Source: Desulfosporosinus sp. BRH_c37 (GTDB taxonomy: Bacteria; Bacillota; Desulfitobacteriia; Desulfitobacteriales; Desulfitobacteriaceae). From it: a stretch of 44,974 nt of DNA. The stretch is from positions 1-44,974 of the forward strand of contig LOEW01000197.1 of the NCBI GenBank assembly GCA_001516045.1. Reading direction: 5' to 3'. Position 1 is the stretch's first letter; the number at the start of each line of letters is the position of its first letter. The notes under the pieces are model-generated. The model made no database searches, was not told the DNA's origin, and saw only the letters and a program-made list of their open reading frames with translations. The translations under genes and the position numbers were made by a program. Shown here one piece after another: positions 1 to 7,990 of the stretch.

Positions 1-540
1 CAATTAGGGACAAATCATGAGTTGGCATTAGAGCTTTGGCAGAGTGGAAACACGGATGCCCAATGGCTGGCCTGTATGATGTTTGATGCTAAGAAGCTGA
101 CGTTAGATGAAGCACGGAGTATGGTTACTCAATTAACCTATTCTGATATTATTGATAAGTTCGTCGGTGAAGTTGTCTGCAATCACAGGTATGCAGATAT
201 TCTTGCGGAAGAATGGTCGGTTTCGAATAAGGATAACTTAGAACGAGCAGGCTGGAACCTAATTGTTCATAAAGTATCCGATGGTAAATTAACGAATGCT
301 GCGCTGGAAGAGCTTCTTACAAGGATTGAAGCTGAATTGCAAACTGCGACCCCAGGGAAACAATGGGCGATGAACCACGCTTTGTGTGAAATAGGGATTC
401 GCTATCCGCAATTTACAGAGCGGTGTATCACTCTTGGTGAAACTTTAGGGGTGTACCGGGATTTGAAAGTGTCGAAAGGCTGTACTTCTGCTTACGCTCC
501 CAACTGGATTGCGGCGGGGAAAAAGAAAAGAAAAAAATAA
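1..540 (+). CDS. DNA alkylation repair-like helical-repeat protein, 5' partial
   Basis: The reading frame is open to the first base of the window, so the start lies upstream and 179 C-terminal residues are visible. The sequence is all-helical in character, with short repeated units (WQSGNTDAQWLA near the start, ERAGWNLIVHK in the middle, NHALCEIGIRYP further on), which resembles the HEAT-like repeats of the AlkD/AlkC-type DNA alkylation repair family. The end is a very basic tail (KKKRKK). The family flips out or excises alkylated bases in DNA, but no catalytic residue can be assigned here and the N-terminal half is not visible. The assignment rests on overall pattern rather than a signature motif. 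The gene reads toward the ruvC remnant but is separated from it by a palindromic repeat. Confidence 0.6.
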   Translation, partial: QLGTNHELALELWQSGNTDAQWLACMMFDAKKLTLDEARSMVTQLTYSDIIDKFVGEVVCNHRYADILAEEWSVSNKDNLERAGWNLIVHKVSDGKLTNAALEELLTRIEAELQTATPGKQWAMNHALCEIGIRYPQFTERCITLGETLGVYRDLKVSKGCTSAYAPNWIAAGKKKRKK

Positions 541-585
541 ATGCATAGGTTGAATTCTCTTCCCTTGATGAAGTTCAGTTGTTTA

Positions 586-698
586 TCCAAATCGTAAGAC
601 TCCCACTTCTACAAGTGGGAGTGGTAAACCTTATTCTGCTTCGGGGTAGAGTCCCCCACCGAAGACTCGATGTTCAACTTTAGTTGAACGAGTTCACT
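586..698 (+). repeat. Palindromic dispersed repeat R1, copy 1
   Basis: Two clean hairpins make up this unit: ACTCCCACTT/AAGTGGGAGT with a four-base loop (599-622), and GTTCAACT/AGTTGAAC (672-689). A GC-rich middle lies between them and TTCACT ends the unit. Nearly the same unit occurs at 35998-36095, and its 3' half occurs inverted at 44933-44974. It has no coding capacity. Small non-autonomous elements with two end hairpins are typical of IS200/IS605-type leftovers, but no transposase is nearby, so that origin is a guess. The first hairpin could also stop transcription from the upstream gene. Confidence 0.75.
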
Positions 699-802
699 GA
701 TACGGTAAACGAACCCTTGTGGCGAGAGTAGAAAGGTATTTTTGCAGAAAGGGAATCGTCCGTCTTCTGTCGAAAACTATTATGTTGAAAGGAAGACGAT
801 TG

Positions 803-838
803 ATGATTATTTTAGGGATTGACCCTGCGAACGCATGA
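803..838 (+). pseudogene. ruvC: 5' remnant of ruvC (Holliday junction resolvase)
   Basis: ATG at 803 is preceded by a ribosome site (GAAAGGAAG, 787-795) and opens a frame reading MIILGIDP, then ANA and a TGA stop at 836. MIILGIDP matches the N terminus of RuvC resolvases, including the first catalytic aspartate. Normal RuvC continues with Gly and about 150 more residues, which are missing. The break lies at about 827. RuvB is found intact at 25237, with neither ruvA nor the rest of ruvC in the window, so the genes between probably sit inside a former ruvCAB operon. The match is only eight residues long, but it is unusually specific and has its own ribosome site. Confidence 0.6.
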
Positions 839-869
839 AGGAGTTCTAAACGGAAGGAGGATACGAAAC

Positions 870-1760
870 ATGAGCCCAAAATCTAAGTTTGCCTGTCCTA
901 TAAGTATAGCAGAAGTTAAGGAGACGCTTTTCAGAATACAGGATGAGGTAGCTTTTATCAGCGGGGGCACTGATCTTGTCATTCAGTTAAATAGCGGACA
1001 GATTAAACCTGCTTGGCTCATTGACCTGTCTCAAATTCCGGAGCTTAATTATATTAAGGAAGTAGAAGGAAGGCTAAGAATTGGCAGTGCCACAACCTTC
1101 ACCCAGATCAGTGAGAATAGTCTCATTGGGGAGAAGGCTAGATGTTTAGGGCAAGCAGCAGCTCAGGTTGGTTCCACTCAGATTCGCAACCGAGCTACCT
1201 TGGGTGGAAATATAGCCAAGGCCTCACCGGCAGGGGATAGCCTACCCGCATTATTGGCTCTCGAAGCATGGGTAAGTATTCTTGGGTCACAGGGCTTAAG
1301 GCGAGTATCTTTTGCACAGCTACTAACTGAAAACGCTGCAGGCTTGCAGGCAAAAGAATTGATAACGGAGATCGATTTCCCGGTATGGGAATCACAGGTA
1401 GAAACACAAATCGTCAGCGGCTTTGCCAAAGTAGGTAGTCGTACTACCGTGACGATTGCCCGTCTGAACATGGCGGGGAGTTTTGAAATTGACTCGAGAA
1501 ATGGAAGAATAAGGGGAGCGAGGTGGGCCGTGGGTGCCCTAGGACAGACTCCATTTCGCCTTGAGGGGCTGGAGCTGGAATTACAAGGAAAGACAGTTAA
1601 TCAGGATCTAGCACGGGAGATTGCTGACCGTCTAACTAAAGCGGTCGATCGGGCGATCCCTGGGAGGTATTCACAGGAGTATAAACGTCAGGCTATTCAG
1701 GGCTTAGGCTATGATCTTCTGTATGATTTGTTTCCAGAGCAGATGGGGGTTGGGAGGTAG
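870..1760 (+). CDS. FAD-binding subunit of a xanthine dehydrogenase-family molybdenum hydroxylase
   Basis: This 296-residue protein carries the hallmarks of the CoxM/XdhB FAD subunit: an early GGTDL motif (SGGTDLVIQ), the TLGGNIA motif followed by SPAGDSLPALLAL, and the usual C-terminal domain ending in a basic helix. It would pass electrons from the molybdenum and 2Fe-2S subunits to NAD or another acceptor through FAD. ATG at 870 is chosen over an upstream in-frame start (819) because of the GGAAGGAGG site at 852-860 and because the extra residues do not look like the family. The partner subunits lie 20 kb away (22058 and 24363), an unusual separation within the same accessory block. The stop is three bases from the next start, so it is co-transcribed with the regulator. 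Confidence 0.88.
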   Translation: MSPKSKFACPISIAEVKETLFRIQDEVAFISGGTDLVIQLNSGQIKPAWLIDLSQIPELNYIKEVEGRLRIGSATTFTQISENSLIGEKARCLGQAAAQVGSTQIRNRATLGGNIAKASPAGDSLPALLALEAWVSILGSQGLRRVSFAQLLTENAAGLQAKELITEIDFPVWESQVETQIVSGFAKVGSRTTVTIARLNMAGSFEIDSRNGRIRGARWAVGALGQTPFRLEGLELELQGKTVNQDLAREIADRLTKAVDRAIPGRYSQEYKRQAIQGLGYDLLYDLFPEQMGVGR

Positions 1761-1763
1761 AGT

Positions 1764-3164
1764 ATGCCAAGTGATGTTTTGGTCCAAGCATTAAGGCATC
1801 TCTTTGATTCAATTGAAGAAGGCGTCATAGTTACCGACCGTGACGGAAAAATAATTTTCTATAATTCCGAGATGGCTAAATTAGAAGAATTGTTATCTGA
1901 GAATGTCGTTGGAAAATATTTGCCTGAAGTATATGATGCAGTTACATTAGAAAACAGTGAACATTTAAGTGTTGTTCTAACTGGAGAGCCGATTTTGGAG
2001 AAACATAAGACCTACTTTACAAACAAGGGGAAAGAGGTCAACATTGTAGCCAGTACTTTTCCCGTACTAGAGAACAGTGAGGTTGTTGCAGTATACTCGG
2101 TGTGTAAAAACATTACCAAGTTTAAAGAACTGTTGACTAAAACTATGCAATTGCAGGATCAAATTGGACTAGAAGGATATCGCGATAATGGTACCCGTTA
2201 TACGTTTGAATCAATCCATTATGCAAGCTCCGCTATGCAGAATATACTTGTTTCAGCTAAGAAAGCGGCAGAAGTGGATGGGTATATCTTAGTCTTTGGA
2301 GAAACGGGAACAGGTAAGGAGTTATTGGTCCAAGCAATTCATAATCATAGCGCTCGTAAAAAAGAACCTTTCGTGGCAATTAACTGTGCCGCGATTCCGG
2401 AAACTTTGCTGGAAAGCATTCTTTTTGGTACGGCCAAGGGGGCGTTTACGGGGGCGGTGGAGTCTAAGGGTCTGTTTCAACAAGCTGGGAATGGGACCTT
2501 GTTTTTGGATGAACTTAATTCTCTGAGTATTACATTACAGGCTAAGCTCTTGCGAGTCCTACAAGAAAAAATGGTGAGGCGGGTTGGTGGGACTATAGAA
2601 ATTCCAGTCCAATGCAGGATCATCAGTTCTACCAATGTCGATCCCTGGGAATCGGTTAATAACGGTACTTTGCGTAAAGATCTTTTTTACAGACTGGCGG
2701 TCATCACGCTCAACGTTCCTCCATTAAAAGATCGGAAGGAAGATATTGAGGCTTTAAGCTATTATTTTCTAAATAAATATCAAAGAATTTATGGATTAGG
2801 GAGTGTCAAGATTAGCGATGAGCTAAAGGACGTCTTTTTTAGATATCTATGGCCAGGTAATGTTCGCGAATTAGAACACATTATTGAAAGTGCCATGAAC
2901 ATGCTGGATAGCCGAAAAGTCTTAACGATTGACCATTTGCCACATTATATAAAATCAAAGTTTCTCAGTCAGGCCGGAACCTTTTCCGAATTCTACAAAA
3001 AGGGTTCCAGCACTTTAGCCCATGTTTTGCGTGAGGTGGAAAAGCAAGTGCTTTGTGAAGCGTTGAAAAGCCATAATGGAAATATCACCAAAGCTGCTGA
3101 TTCCATAGGAATAGCCCGGCAAAATCTACAATACCGTATGAAGAAATTAGGGATCGAGGTTTAA
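1764..3164 (+). CDS. PAS-domain sigma-54-dependent transcriptional activator
   Basis: The 466-residue protein has an N-terminal PAS domain (about residues 8-125), a sigma-54 AAA+ domain and a C-terminal Fis-type helix-turn-helix (about 435-464, NITKAADSIGIARQNLQYRM). The AAA+ domain shows Walker A GETGTGKE near residue 179, the GAFTGA loop that contacts sigma-54 near 226, and Walker B GTLFLDEL near 245. There is no receiver domain, so activation is likely by a small molecule or redox state sensed by PAS. Two good sigma-54 promoters occur nearby, at 3661 (importer operon) and 9320 (methyltransferase operon). They are its likely targets. It follows the FAD subunit by three bases and uses a GGGAGG site overlapping that gene's stop codon. 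Confidence 0.95.
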   Translation: MPSDVLVQALRHLFDSIEEGVIVTDRDGKIIFYNSEMAKLEELLSENVVGKYLPEVYDAVTLENSEHLSVVLTGEPILEKHKTYFTNKGKEVNIVASTFPVLENSEVVAVYSVCKNITKFKELLTKTMQLQDQIGLEGYRDNGTRYTFESIHYASSAMQNILVSAKKAAEVDGYILVFGETGTGKELLVQAIHNHSARKKEPFVAINCAAIPETLLESILFGTAKGAFTGAVESKGLFQQAGNGTLFLDELNSLSITLQAKLLRVLQEKMVRRVGGTIEIPVQCRIISSTNVDPWESVNNGTLRKDLFYRLAVITLNVPPLKDRKEDIEALSYYFLNKYQRIYGLGSVKISDELKDVFFRYLWPGNVRELEHIIESAMNMLDSRKVLTIDHLPHYIKSKFLSQAGTFSEFYKKGSSTLAHVLREVEKQVLCEALKSHNGNITKAADSIGIARQNLQYRMKKLGIEV

Positions 3165-3297
3165 GGTGCCCATTCCTACAACCGTAAGAGCATAATAATT
3201 TGGCAGCAAATTAATTTTGCATTTACCTTAAAAGGCACTATTTACGCGTATGCTGGGTTTTTTGAGCAAAAAAAATGTGCACCTCTGCATAAAGATA

Positions 3298-3374
3298 ACT
3301 AGGCTGGCACCCACGAAGACACTGTCTTCGCACGTATTAGCCTTCTTGCAGACACTGTCTTCGGACGGGTTAGC
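3298..3374 (+). repeat. Palindromic repeat R2 (GAAGACACTGTCTTC), copy 1
   Basis: The 15-base palindrome GAAGACA-C-TGTCTTC at 3315-3329 sits inside GGCTGGCACCCAC...GCACGTATTAGC, and a second partial palindrome follows (CAGACACTGTCTTC, 3350-3363). An inverted copy of the first unit with its flanks lies at 21975-22020. No frame of interest runs through it. It lies in the 600-base gap between the regulator and the importer operon and is followed by another imperfect hairpin (GGAGAAG...CTTCTCC, 3380-3411). Confidence 0.65.
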
Positions 3375-3508
3375 ACAGCGGAGAAGCTATAGCGAAGGCG
3401 GTCCCTTCTCCCCACCCTCGGCTAAAGGAAAACTCGGCCAACCTTAGCCAGCGGTCGCATAGCTCATTATGTGCCTGCCATGGTAAGCCAAGTGTCCTTT
3501 AACTAAGA

Positions 3509-3591
3509 CTCGAACTATCCTACGCCGGTAAGTATTCCAGTGGAGATTGCGGCTACGGCGATAATCTCCACTGGAGACTATCGTGTTCGAG
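3509..3591 (+). repeat. Isolated core of the structured S-element family
   Basis: A base stem, CTCGAAC (3509-3515) with GTTCGAG (3585-3591), encloses ATCCTACGCCGGTAAG. A perfect 12-bp stem follows, CCAGTGGAGATT (3537-3548) with AATCTCCACTGG (3563-3574), whose loop holds GCGGCTACGGCGAT. The loop sequence, the ATCCTACG...TATTCC box and the CACTGGAGACTATCGTG end recur at 17989-18074 and 19256-19392 inside larger elements. The structure is unmistakable, but the function is unknown. Confidence 0.7.
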
Positions 3592-3640
3592 GTTAGAACA
3601 ACGCCCTGACTCAAACAGGGATGTTTGAGATTAGAGCATC
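3592..3640 (+). repeat. Dispersed repeat R3, copy 1
   Basis: CCCTGACTCAAACAGGG forms a small hairpin and is followed by GTTTGAGATTAGA. A related unit (GCGCCTGATTCAAACAGG then CGAGATTAGA) occurs at 34454-34491 after secF. Both copies lie in intergenic DNA just upstream of a gene start region. Nothing shows whether it is a regulatory site or a mobile leftover. Confidence 0.5.
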
Positions 3641-3660
3641 GCTAAACATAATCTGAAAAG

Positions 3661-3676
3661 TGGCATGATTCTTGCA
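3661..3676 (+). promoter_or_regulatory. Sigma-54 (-24/-12) promoter for the importer operon
   Basis: TGGCATGATTCTTGCA has the invariant GG and GC exactly ten bases apart and closely matches the sigma-54 consensus (TGGCAC-N5-TTGC). It lies about 90 bases before the GTG start at 3768, downstream of the sigma-54 activator gene, and reads toward the importer. Confidence 0.85.
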
Positions 3677-3767
3677 AAAAAAATTTAGGATAACTCATGA
3701 GGGGCTCTCTAAATAATCTCTAAAAAGGTCCCAATAAATAAAACTAAAGAAGGAGGGGTGATGGCGA

Positions 3768-4424
3768 GTGACCTTAAATGATTTTATCAATTTTCTCACG
3801 AAGAACACGGGGACAATTATGGAATATACCGAAAATCATTTTACCCTTGTTTTGTCGGCTGTGGCAATTTCCCTGGTGATCTGGGTCCCTATTGGTTTAT
3901 TGTTGACGAAAAGCGATAAATGGGCAGCTAGGGTCTTGGGACTAGCCAATACTATTTTTTGTATTCCTAGTTTGTCGATGTTTGCAATTTTAGTGGCCAT
4001 CCCTTTCTTCGGATTAGGGCGGAAGTCAGCTTTGTTTGCTTTAGTTCTTTATGCAATGATGCCCTTGATTCGTAGTGTCTATGACGGGGTTAAAAACGTC
4101 GATCGCAGTGTCATAGAAGCGGCTAGAGGGATGGGCATGAGTACAGGGAGGATCTTGCGCGAAATTCTTGTCCCCTTGGGGATGCCGATTATCTTCGCTG
4201 GTTTCCGAATCACAGTTGTCATGACGACAGGCATCGCCGCCATTGCCACTTATATAGGGGAACGTAACTTAGGGCGCTTTATTTCAGAAGGACTTGTCCG
4301 TTCAAATACTCCTATGATGGTCACTGGAGCCTTGATTATCTCAGTGATTGCTATCGGTTTAGACACGATCCTAGGGCTCATCGAGAAATGGATTGTTCCG
4401 AAAGGATTAAGACTTAACCGCTAA
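3768..4424 (+). CDS. Quaternary-amine ABC importer, permease 1 (OpuCB-like)
   Basis: This 218-residue membrane protein has about five to six hydrophobic segments and the binding-protein-dependent permease signature EAARGMGMSTGRILREILVPLGMP near residues 115-138, which docks onto the ATPase. It belongs to the OpuB/OpuC class of permeases for glycine betaine, choline, carnitine and similar compounds. GTG at 3768 is favoured by the AAGGAGGGG site nine bases upstream. It is the first of four importer genes and lies behind a sigma-54 promoter, unlike osmotically controlled opuC operons. This suggests uptake for nutrition rather than for osmotic stress. Confidence 0.9.
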   Translation: MTLNDFINFLTKNTGTIMEYTENHFTLVLSAVAISLVIWVPIGLLLTKSDKWAARVLGLANTIFCIPSLSMFAILVAIPFFGLGRKSALFALVLYAMMPLIRSVYDGVKNVDRSVIEAARGMGMSTGRILREILVPLGMPIIFAGFRITVVMTTGIAAIATYIGERNLGRFISEGLVRSNTPMMVTGALIISVIAIGLDTILGLIEKWIVPKGLRLNR

Positions 4425-4516
4425 CTTAGGGCTTAGCGTCACTAATCACTCACTTGAAAAGTGAAAGTCTTAGCGGCGGTTAGCCATCGCATAAAGTTTC
4501 CAGAGGGGGATCTTGA

Positions 4517-5632
4517 ATGATAGAACTAAAGCAAATTACGAAACAGTACCCTGGTCAAGCGATGCCAGCAGTGGAGCAATTATCTCTTTCTATACCGGAA
4601 GGAGAGATTTGCGTATTAGTCGGTCCCTCGGGCTGTGGAAAAAGTACTATTCTCCGCATGATTAACCGAATGATTGAACCGACGTCTGGGACAGTCAGTA
4701 TTAAGGGAAAAGATGCATCAGGCACAGACCCGGATCAGCTAAGAATGGGTATTGGCTATGTGATCCAACAAATTGGCCTATTACCGCACAGGACGATCGC
4801 CGAGAACATCGCGATCGTGCCCCGGTTATATAAATGGCCAAAGGAGAAGATCGCCCAACGTGTCGACGAGCTGATCGTTATGATGGGGCTTGACCTAGAA
4901 AAGACACGGGGAAAATATCCGTCTCAGCTGAGTGGGGGACAAATGCAGCGAGTTGGTGTCGCCCGTGCGATGGCTGTCGACCCTCCGATTATGTTGATGG
5001 ATGAGCCCTTTGGCGCAGTTGATCCGATTGCGCGGACCCATTTGCAAGATGAATTACTGCGTTTGCAAAAGGAGATTAAGAAGACTATTGTCTTTGTCAC
5101 ACATGATATTAACGAAGCCATTAAGATGGGGGATAATATTGCTATCTTCGAAGCTGGAAAGCTAGTTCAATTTGGAACGCCGGAAGAGATCCTCACCAAT
5201 CCAACCAATGCTTTTGTGGAGAACTTTATAGGGCATGATCGAGTGGTCAAAAAGTTGAGTTTGTATTGTGCCGCTGAAGCCATGCAACCCGTGGGGTGTC
5301 TGGTGAGTGAAACTGGATTACCGAGTGCACGTCAGAAAATGATGGACGCAGAGACTGAGGTGGCGTTTTTCCTCAATGCTGAGGGTAAGCCGACTGGATA
5401 TTTTACTTTAGCAGAGTTTGAAGAGTGTGAGGGTGACCTGAAGTGTTTAAGGAAAAAGGTTCTTCGCACAGAGGGAGCCTTCGTCCAAACGACAACCCCG
5501 CTCCCGGATGCACTCTCGTTATTGCTGGAATTTGACTCTGATTATTTGGGAATTCTGAAGGGCAAAGAAATCTGTGGAATGCTTTCTTTCAAAGATATTC
5601 GGAGACATGTTTACAGGAAGGAAGGTGAGTAA
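4517..5632 (+). CDS. Quaternary-amine ABC importer, ATP-binding protein (OpuCA-like)
   Basis: This 371-residue ABC ATPase has Walker A GPSGCGKST (residues 36-44), the signature LSGGQ near 138 and Walker B IMLMDEPFG near 158, followed by the H-loop VTHD. The C-terminal hundred residues form a reduced CBS-type region, as in OpuA/OpuC ATPases where CBS domains sense ionic strength. The gene is 92 bases after permease 1 and touches permease 2 (stop at 5630-5632, ATG at 5633). That 92-base gap contains only a small stem (TCACTT/AAGTGA). It powers uptake with the two permeases and the lipoprotein receptor. Confidence 0.94.
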   Translation: MIELKQITKQYPGQAMPAVEQLSLSIPEGEICVLVGPSGCGKSTILRMINRMIEPTSGTVSIKGKDASGTDPDQLRMGIGYVIQQIGLLPHRTIAENIAIVPRLYKWPKEKIAQRVDELIVMMGLDLEKTRGKYPSQLSGGQMQRVGVARAMAVDPPIMLMDEPFGAVDPIARTHLQDELLRLQKEIKKTIVFVTHDINEAIKMGDNIAIFEAGKLVQFGTPEEILTNPTNAFVENFIGHDRVVKKLSLYCAAEAMQPVGCLVSETGLPSARQKMMDAETEVAFFLNAEGKPTGYFTLAEFEECEGDLKCLRKKVLRTEGAFVQTTTPLPDALSLLLEFDSDYLGILKGKEICGMLSFKDIRRHVYRKEGE

Positions 5633-6274
5633 ATGACTTGGGAGAATTTCAGGTTTGCCCTCTTCGAAAAGGCGCCAGAGGCTTTACTCGAGCATACGCT
5701 GATCGTTCTGATTACCATAGCGATAGCAATTCTGATTTCCGTACCGCTGGGAGTCTTATTATCTCGTCCGAAGTTTAAACGATTTGGCTTAGTAACCCTT
5801 AACTTACTGAACGTCCTACAAGCGATTCCGGGGTTGGCGATTATTGCCTTAGCTTTACCGATTCTTGGTCTGGGAATGAAACCGGCCGTACTTGCCTTAC
5901 TCTTTCAAAGTCTGTTGCCCATCGTCCGAAATACAATTGCGGGGTTGATAGAGGTAAATCCGAATGTGAAGGAAGCGGCAAGGGGTATGGGGATGTCCCA
6001 GCGGAGAATCCTTATGGAAGTGGAAATCCCTTTGGCGATGCCGATCATTCTGAGCGGTATTAAAACAGCCACGGTTTATGTCGTCAGTATGGGGACCCTC
6101 GCGGCATTGATCGGGGCAGGCGGTTTGGGTAATCTAATTATAGGGGGCTTGGCTCTCTTCCGGCCAGAATACTTGCTGGTTGGTGCAGGGCTTGGGGCGC
6201 TCATGGCGATCCTGCTGGAGCGGGGTTTAACATATATCGAGTATCGAATCACTCCACCTGGTATGCGGTTTTAA
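5633..6274 (+). CDS. Quaternary-amine ABC importer, permease 2 (OpuCD-like)
   Basis: This second permease, 213 residues, is paralogous to the one at 3768. It shows the same docking loop (KEAARGMGMSQRRILMEVEIPLAMP) and similar hydrophobic segments. The start codon directly abuts the ATPase stop, with a GGAAGGTGAG ribosome site inside the ATPase gene. Having two different permeases with one CBS-tailed ATPase is the typical OpuC arrangement and argues for a heterodimeric channel. Confidence 0.92.
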   Translation: MTWENFRFALFEKAPEALLEHTLIVLITIAIAILISVPLGVLLSRPKFKRFGLVTLNLLNVLQAIPGLAIIALALPILGLGMKPAVLALLFQSLLPIVRNTIAGLIEVNPNVKEAARGMGMSQRRILMEVEIPLAMPIILSGIKTATVYVVSMGTLAALIGAGGLGNLIIGGLALFRPEYLLVGAGLGALMAILLERGLTYIEYRITPPGMRF

Positions 6275-6390
6275 AAAATTAAACTGTGATTGGAGTTGAA
6301 AGGAGGGGATTAATCCAGTAAGGGTATTGAAGGGTTTATAGACTTAGTTTAGAAGAGGTATTAAATTTATTAGAAGGAAGGAGTATGTAA

Positions 6391-7347
6391 ATGAAAAAGA
6401 GATTCTCGTTTGGAATTGTTGCGCTTATGTCTTTAACTCTCGCTTTTGGGGGCCTCGTTGGCTGCGCTGCTAAGGCACCAGCTACTCCCACCCCAGCCGC
6501 TGCCACAGATACAGCTAAAAAAGGACCCGCGATTAAGATTTCGTCCAAGACCTTTACTGAAGCGGCACTCCTGGGAACGCTTAGTCTGCAGTACTTAAAA
6601 GGCCTGGGATACACTGTGGAGAACAAAATGGGACTAGGGGAACTGGCAGTGATCAGACCAGCCCTAACTTCTGGGCAAATCGATCTTTATTGGGAGTACA
6701 CAGGTACGGGTGTCATCAATCTAATGAAGCATGACCCTGTGTTTGATGCGGAGGAAAGCTACAAACTCATTAAAGAGTGGGATGCCAAGAACAATATTGT
6801 GTGGCTGGATTATGCTCCGTTGGATGACACTTATGGAATTGTGGTCCGCGCAGATGTCGCCGAAAAGTATAAACTAAAAACAATTTCTGACTATGTTGCT
6901 CAAGTGAAGAAGGGCGAAAGCCTGAAATTTGTCGGCTTCCCTGAATGGGAAGGACGAGCAGATGGATTGCCATCCTTTGAAAAGACGTATGATTTCAAGA
7001 TGCCTAAAGCCGATTTTGTCAATGTAGCCATGGGCTTAAACTACGATACTCTCAAAGCTAATAAAGGGGATCTAGCCATAGCCTTTACCACGGAACCGAG
7101 AATTGTTACAGATAAGCTGGTTATGCTCGTAGATGATAAAAAAGCGTTCCCTGTGTATAACGCTGCGCCTGTCGTCAGAAAAGAAATTGTCGATGCCTAT
7201 CCTACTCTGGCAGCTGATCTTAAAAAATTGAGTTCTGTGCTCGATACTAAGACCATCACAGAATTGAACATGCAAGCGGACGTTGAGAAGAAGTCCGTTG
7301 AGGAAGTTTCCACAACCTTTTTGAAGAGTAAGGGTTTGCTCAAATAG
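6391..7347 (+). CDS. Quaternary-amine ABC importer, substrate-binding lipoprotein (OpuCC/OsmX-like)
   Basis: This 318-residue protein has a lipoprotein signal peptide with lipobox LVGC (Cys near residue 25) and an Ala/Pro/Thr linker. The OpuAC-type binding domain then starts at about residue 46 (IKISSKTFTEAALLG). The ATG follows a GGAAGGAG site. The family binds quaternary ammonium compounds in an aromatic cage. Tyr/Trp-rich stretches such as LYWEYTGTG and VWLDYAPLDDTYG are candidates for that cage. The substrate cannot be read from sequence. With the methyltransferase and histidine genes downstream, glycine betaine, proline betaine or histidine betaine are all reasonable. The last codon is directly followed by a large hairpin element. 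Confidence 0.9.
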   Translation: MKKRFSFGIVALMSLTLAFGGLVGCAAKAPATPTPAAATDTAKKGPAIKISSKTFTEAALLGTLSLQYLKGLGYTVENKMGLGELAVIRPALTSGQIDLYWEYTGTGVINLMKHDPVFDAEESYKLIKEWDAKNNIVWLDYAPLDDTYGIVVRADVAEKYKLKTISDYVAQVKKGESLKFVGFPEWEGRADGLPSFEKTYDFKMPKADFVNVAMGLNYDTLKANKGDLAIAFTTEPRIVTDKLVMLVDDKKAFPVYNAAPVVRKEIVDAYPTLAADLKKLSSVLDTKTITELNMQADVEKKSVEEVSTTFLKSKGLLK

Positions 7348-7640
7348 GAGGGTCTGCGAGACACGTCCTCGGCCACGCGGTCGTCGTGACAAACTAGGGC
7401 TTTAATCCTTTCTTGCAAGCGGGCAGGGTTCCCGGCAAATCGGCCATCCTTGGCCGGTTGCCGGCGGGAAACATCCTTGTTTCCCGCCCTGCTTTAGGAA
7501 AGAGGATTAAAGCCGAGTTTGTCTACGACGACCGCAAAGGCGTCGGAGCGTGTGATCGCGGACCCTCTGGCTTGGTTCGCCGGGGTTGGAACGACGTGGG
7601 TTTGTGGTGCTGTTTGCGTTTAATACGCAAAGGCGTTTAG
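7348..7640 (+). repeat. Long-stem S-family element with cloverleaf-like fold
   Basis: The element starts on the base after the importer stop codon. A long interrupted stem pairs GAGGGTC (7348-7354) with GACCCTC (7561-7567), GCGGTCGTCGT (7377-7387) with ACGACGACCGC (7525-7535), ACAAACT (7389-7395) with AGTTTGT (7516-7522) and GGCTTTAATCCT (7398-7409) with AGGATTAAAGCC (7503-7514). Two more hairpins lie inside: CCGGCAA-TCGGCC with GGCCG-TTGCCGG (7432-7464) and GGGAAACA/TGTTTCCC (7466-7485). The 3' tag CCTCTGGCTTGG (7564-7575), GGTTGGAACGA (7584-7594) and TTTGCGT/ACGCAAA hairpin (7613-7631) are shared with the elements at 17963 and/or 19230, although the stems differ completely. It could act as RNA or as cruciform DNA. 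Function is unknown. Confidence 0.75.
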
Positions 7641-7764
7641 TGTGCTTACTGGTCAGGTAGATGCCCCAGCCTTAGAGACAAGAGGGTGCACATGAAATGT
7701 GCCGTCGCCGAAGCTAGCCCAACCACCGTACTTCGTTCAGATTCGGTTCCAAGCTGGGGACGCA

Positions 7765-7965
7765 GTGTGACACGAGCGCGACGCCTTTACGTAAGCAGAA
7801 TAGCAAACTTCCGTGTAAGCGACCCCAGATACGGGGCAGCGAACAAGGATGTGAGCTGCCGACATAGCGCCATGGACGGCGCTTATGTCGGGAACCCCGC
7901 ACCCACTTTAGGAGCTTACACGGTTAGTTTGCTCTGCGTCGTATGTGCTGAGCGCTGTGTCACAC
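7765..7965. other. Second large nested hairpin before the ferredoxin-like gene
   Basis: The outer stem pairs GTGTGACAC-GAGCGC (7765-7779) with GCGCTGTGTCACAC (7952-7965). The next stem pairs AGCAAACT..CCGTGTAAGC (7802-7820) with GCTTACACGG..AGTTTGCT (7914-7933). Inside lie CCCC/GGGG (7823-7836), GCAGC/GCTGC (7836-7859) and GACATAGCGCC/GGCGCTTATGTC (7861-7889). The left flank, read on the minus strand, resembles the S-family tag weakly (CCAGCTTGGAACC). If so, this is an inverted relative of the 7348 element. Positions 7641-7764 between the two elements hold nothing recognisable. The structure ends about 26 bases before the next gene's ATG, so in the transcript it could affect translation or read-through. 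Confidence 0.65.
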
Positions 7966-7990
7966 AAGTCCGTGAAAGGCAGGATTTTTG

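Noticed and set aside
709..722. LexA box before the ruvC remnant (CGAACCCTTGTGGC)
   Set aside because: The right half differs from the Firmicute LexA consensus at key bases.
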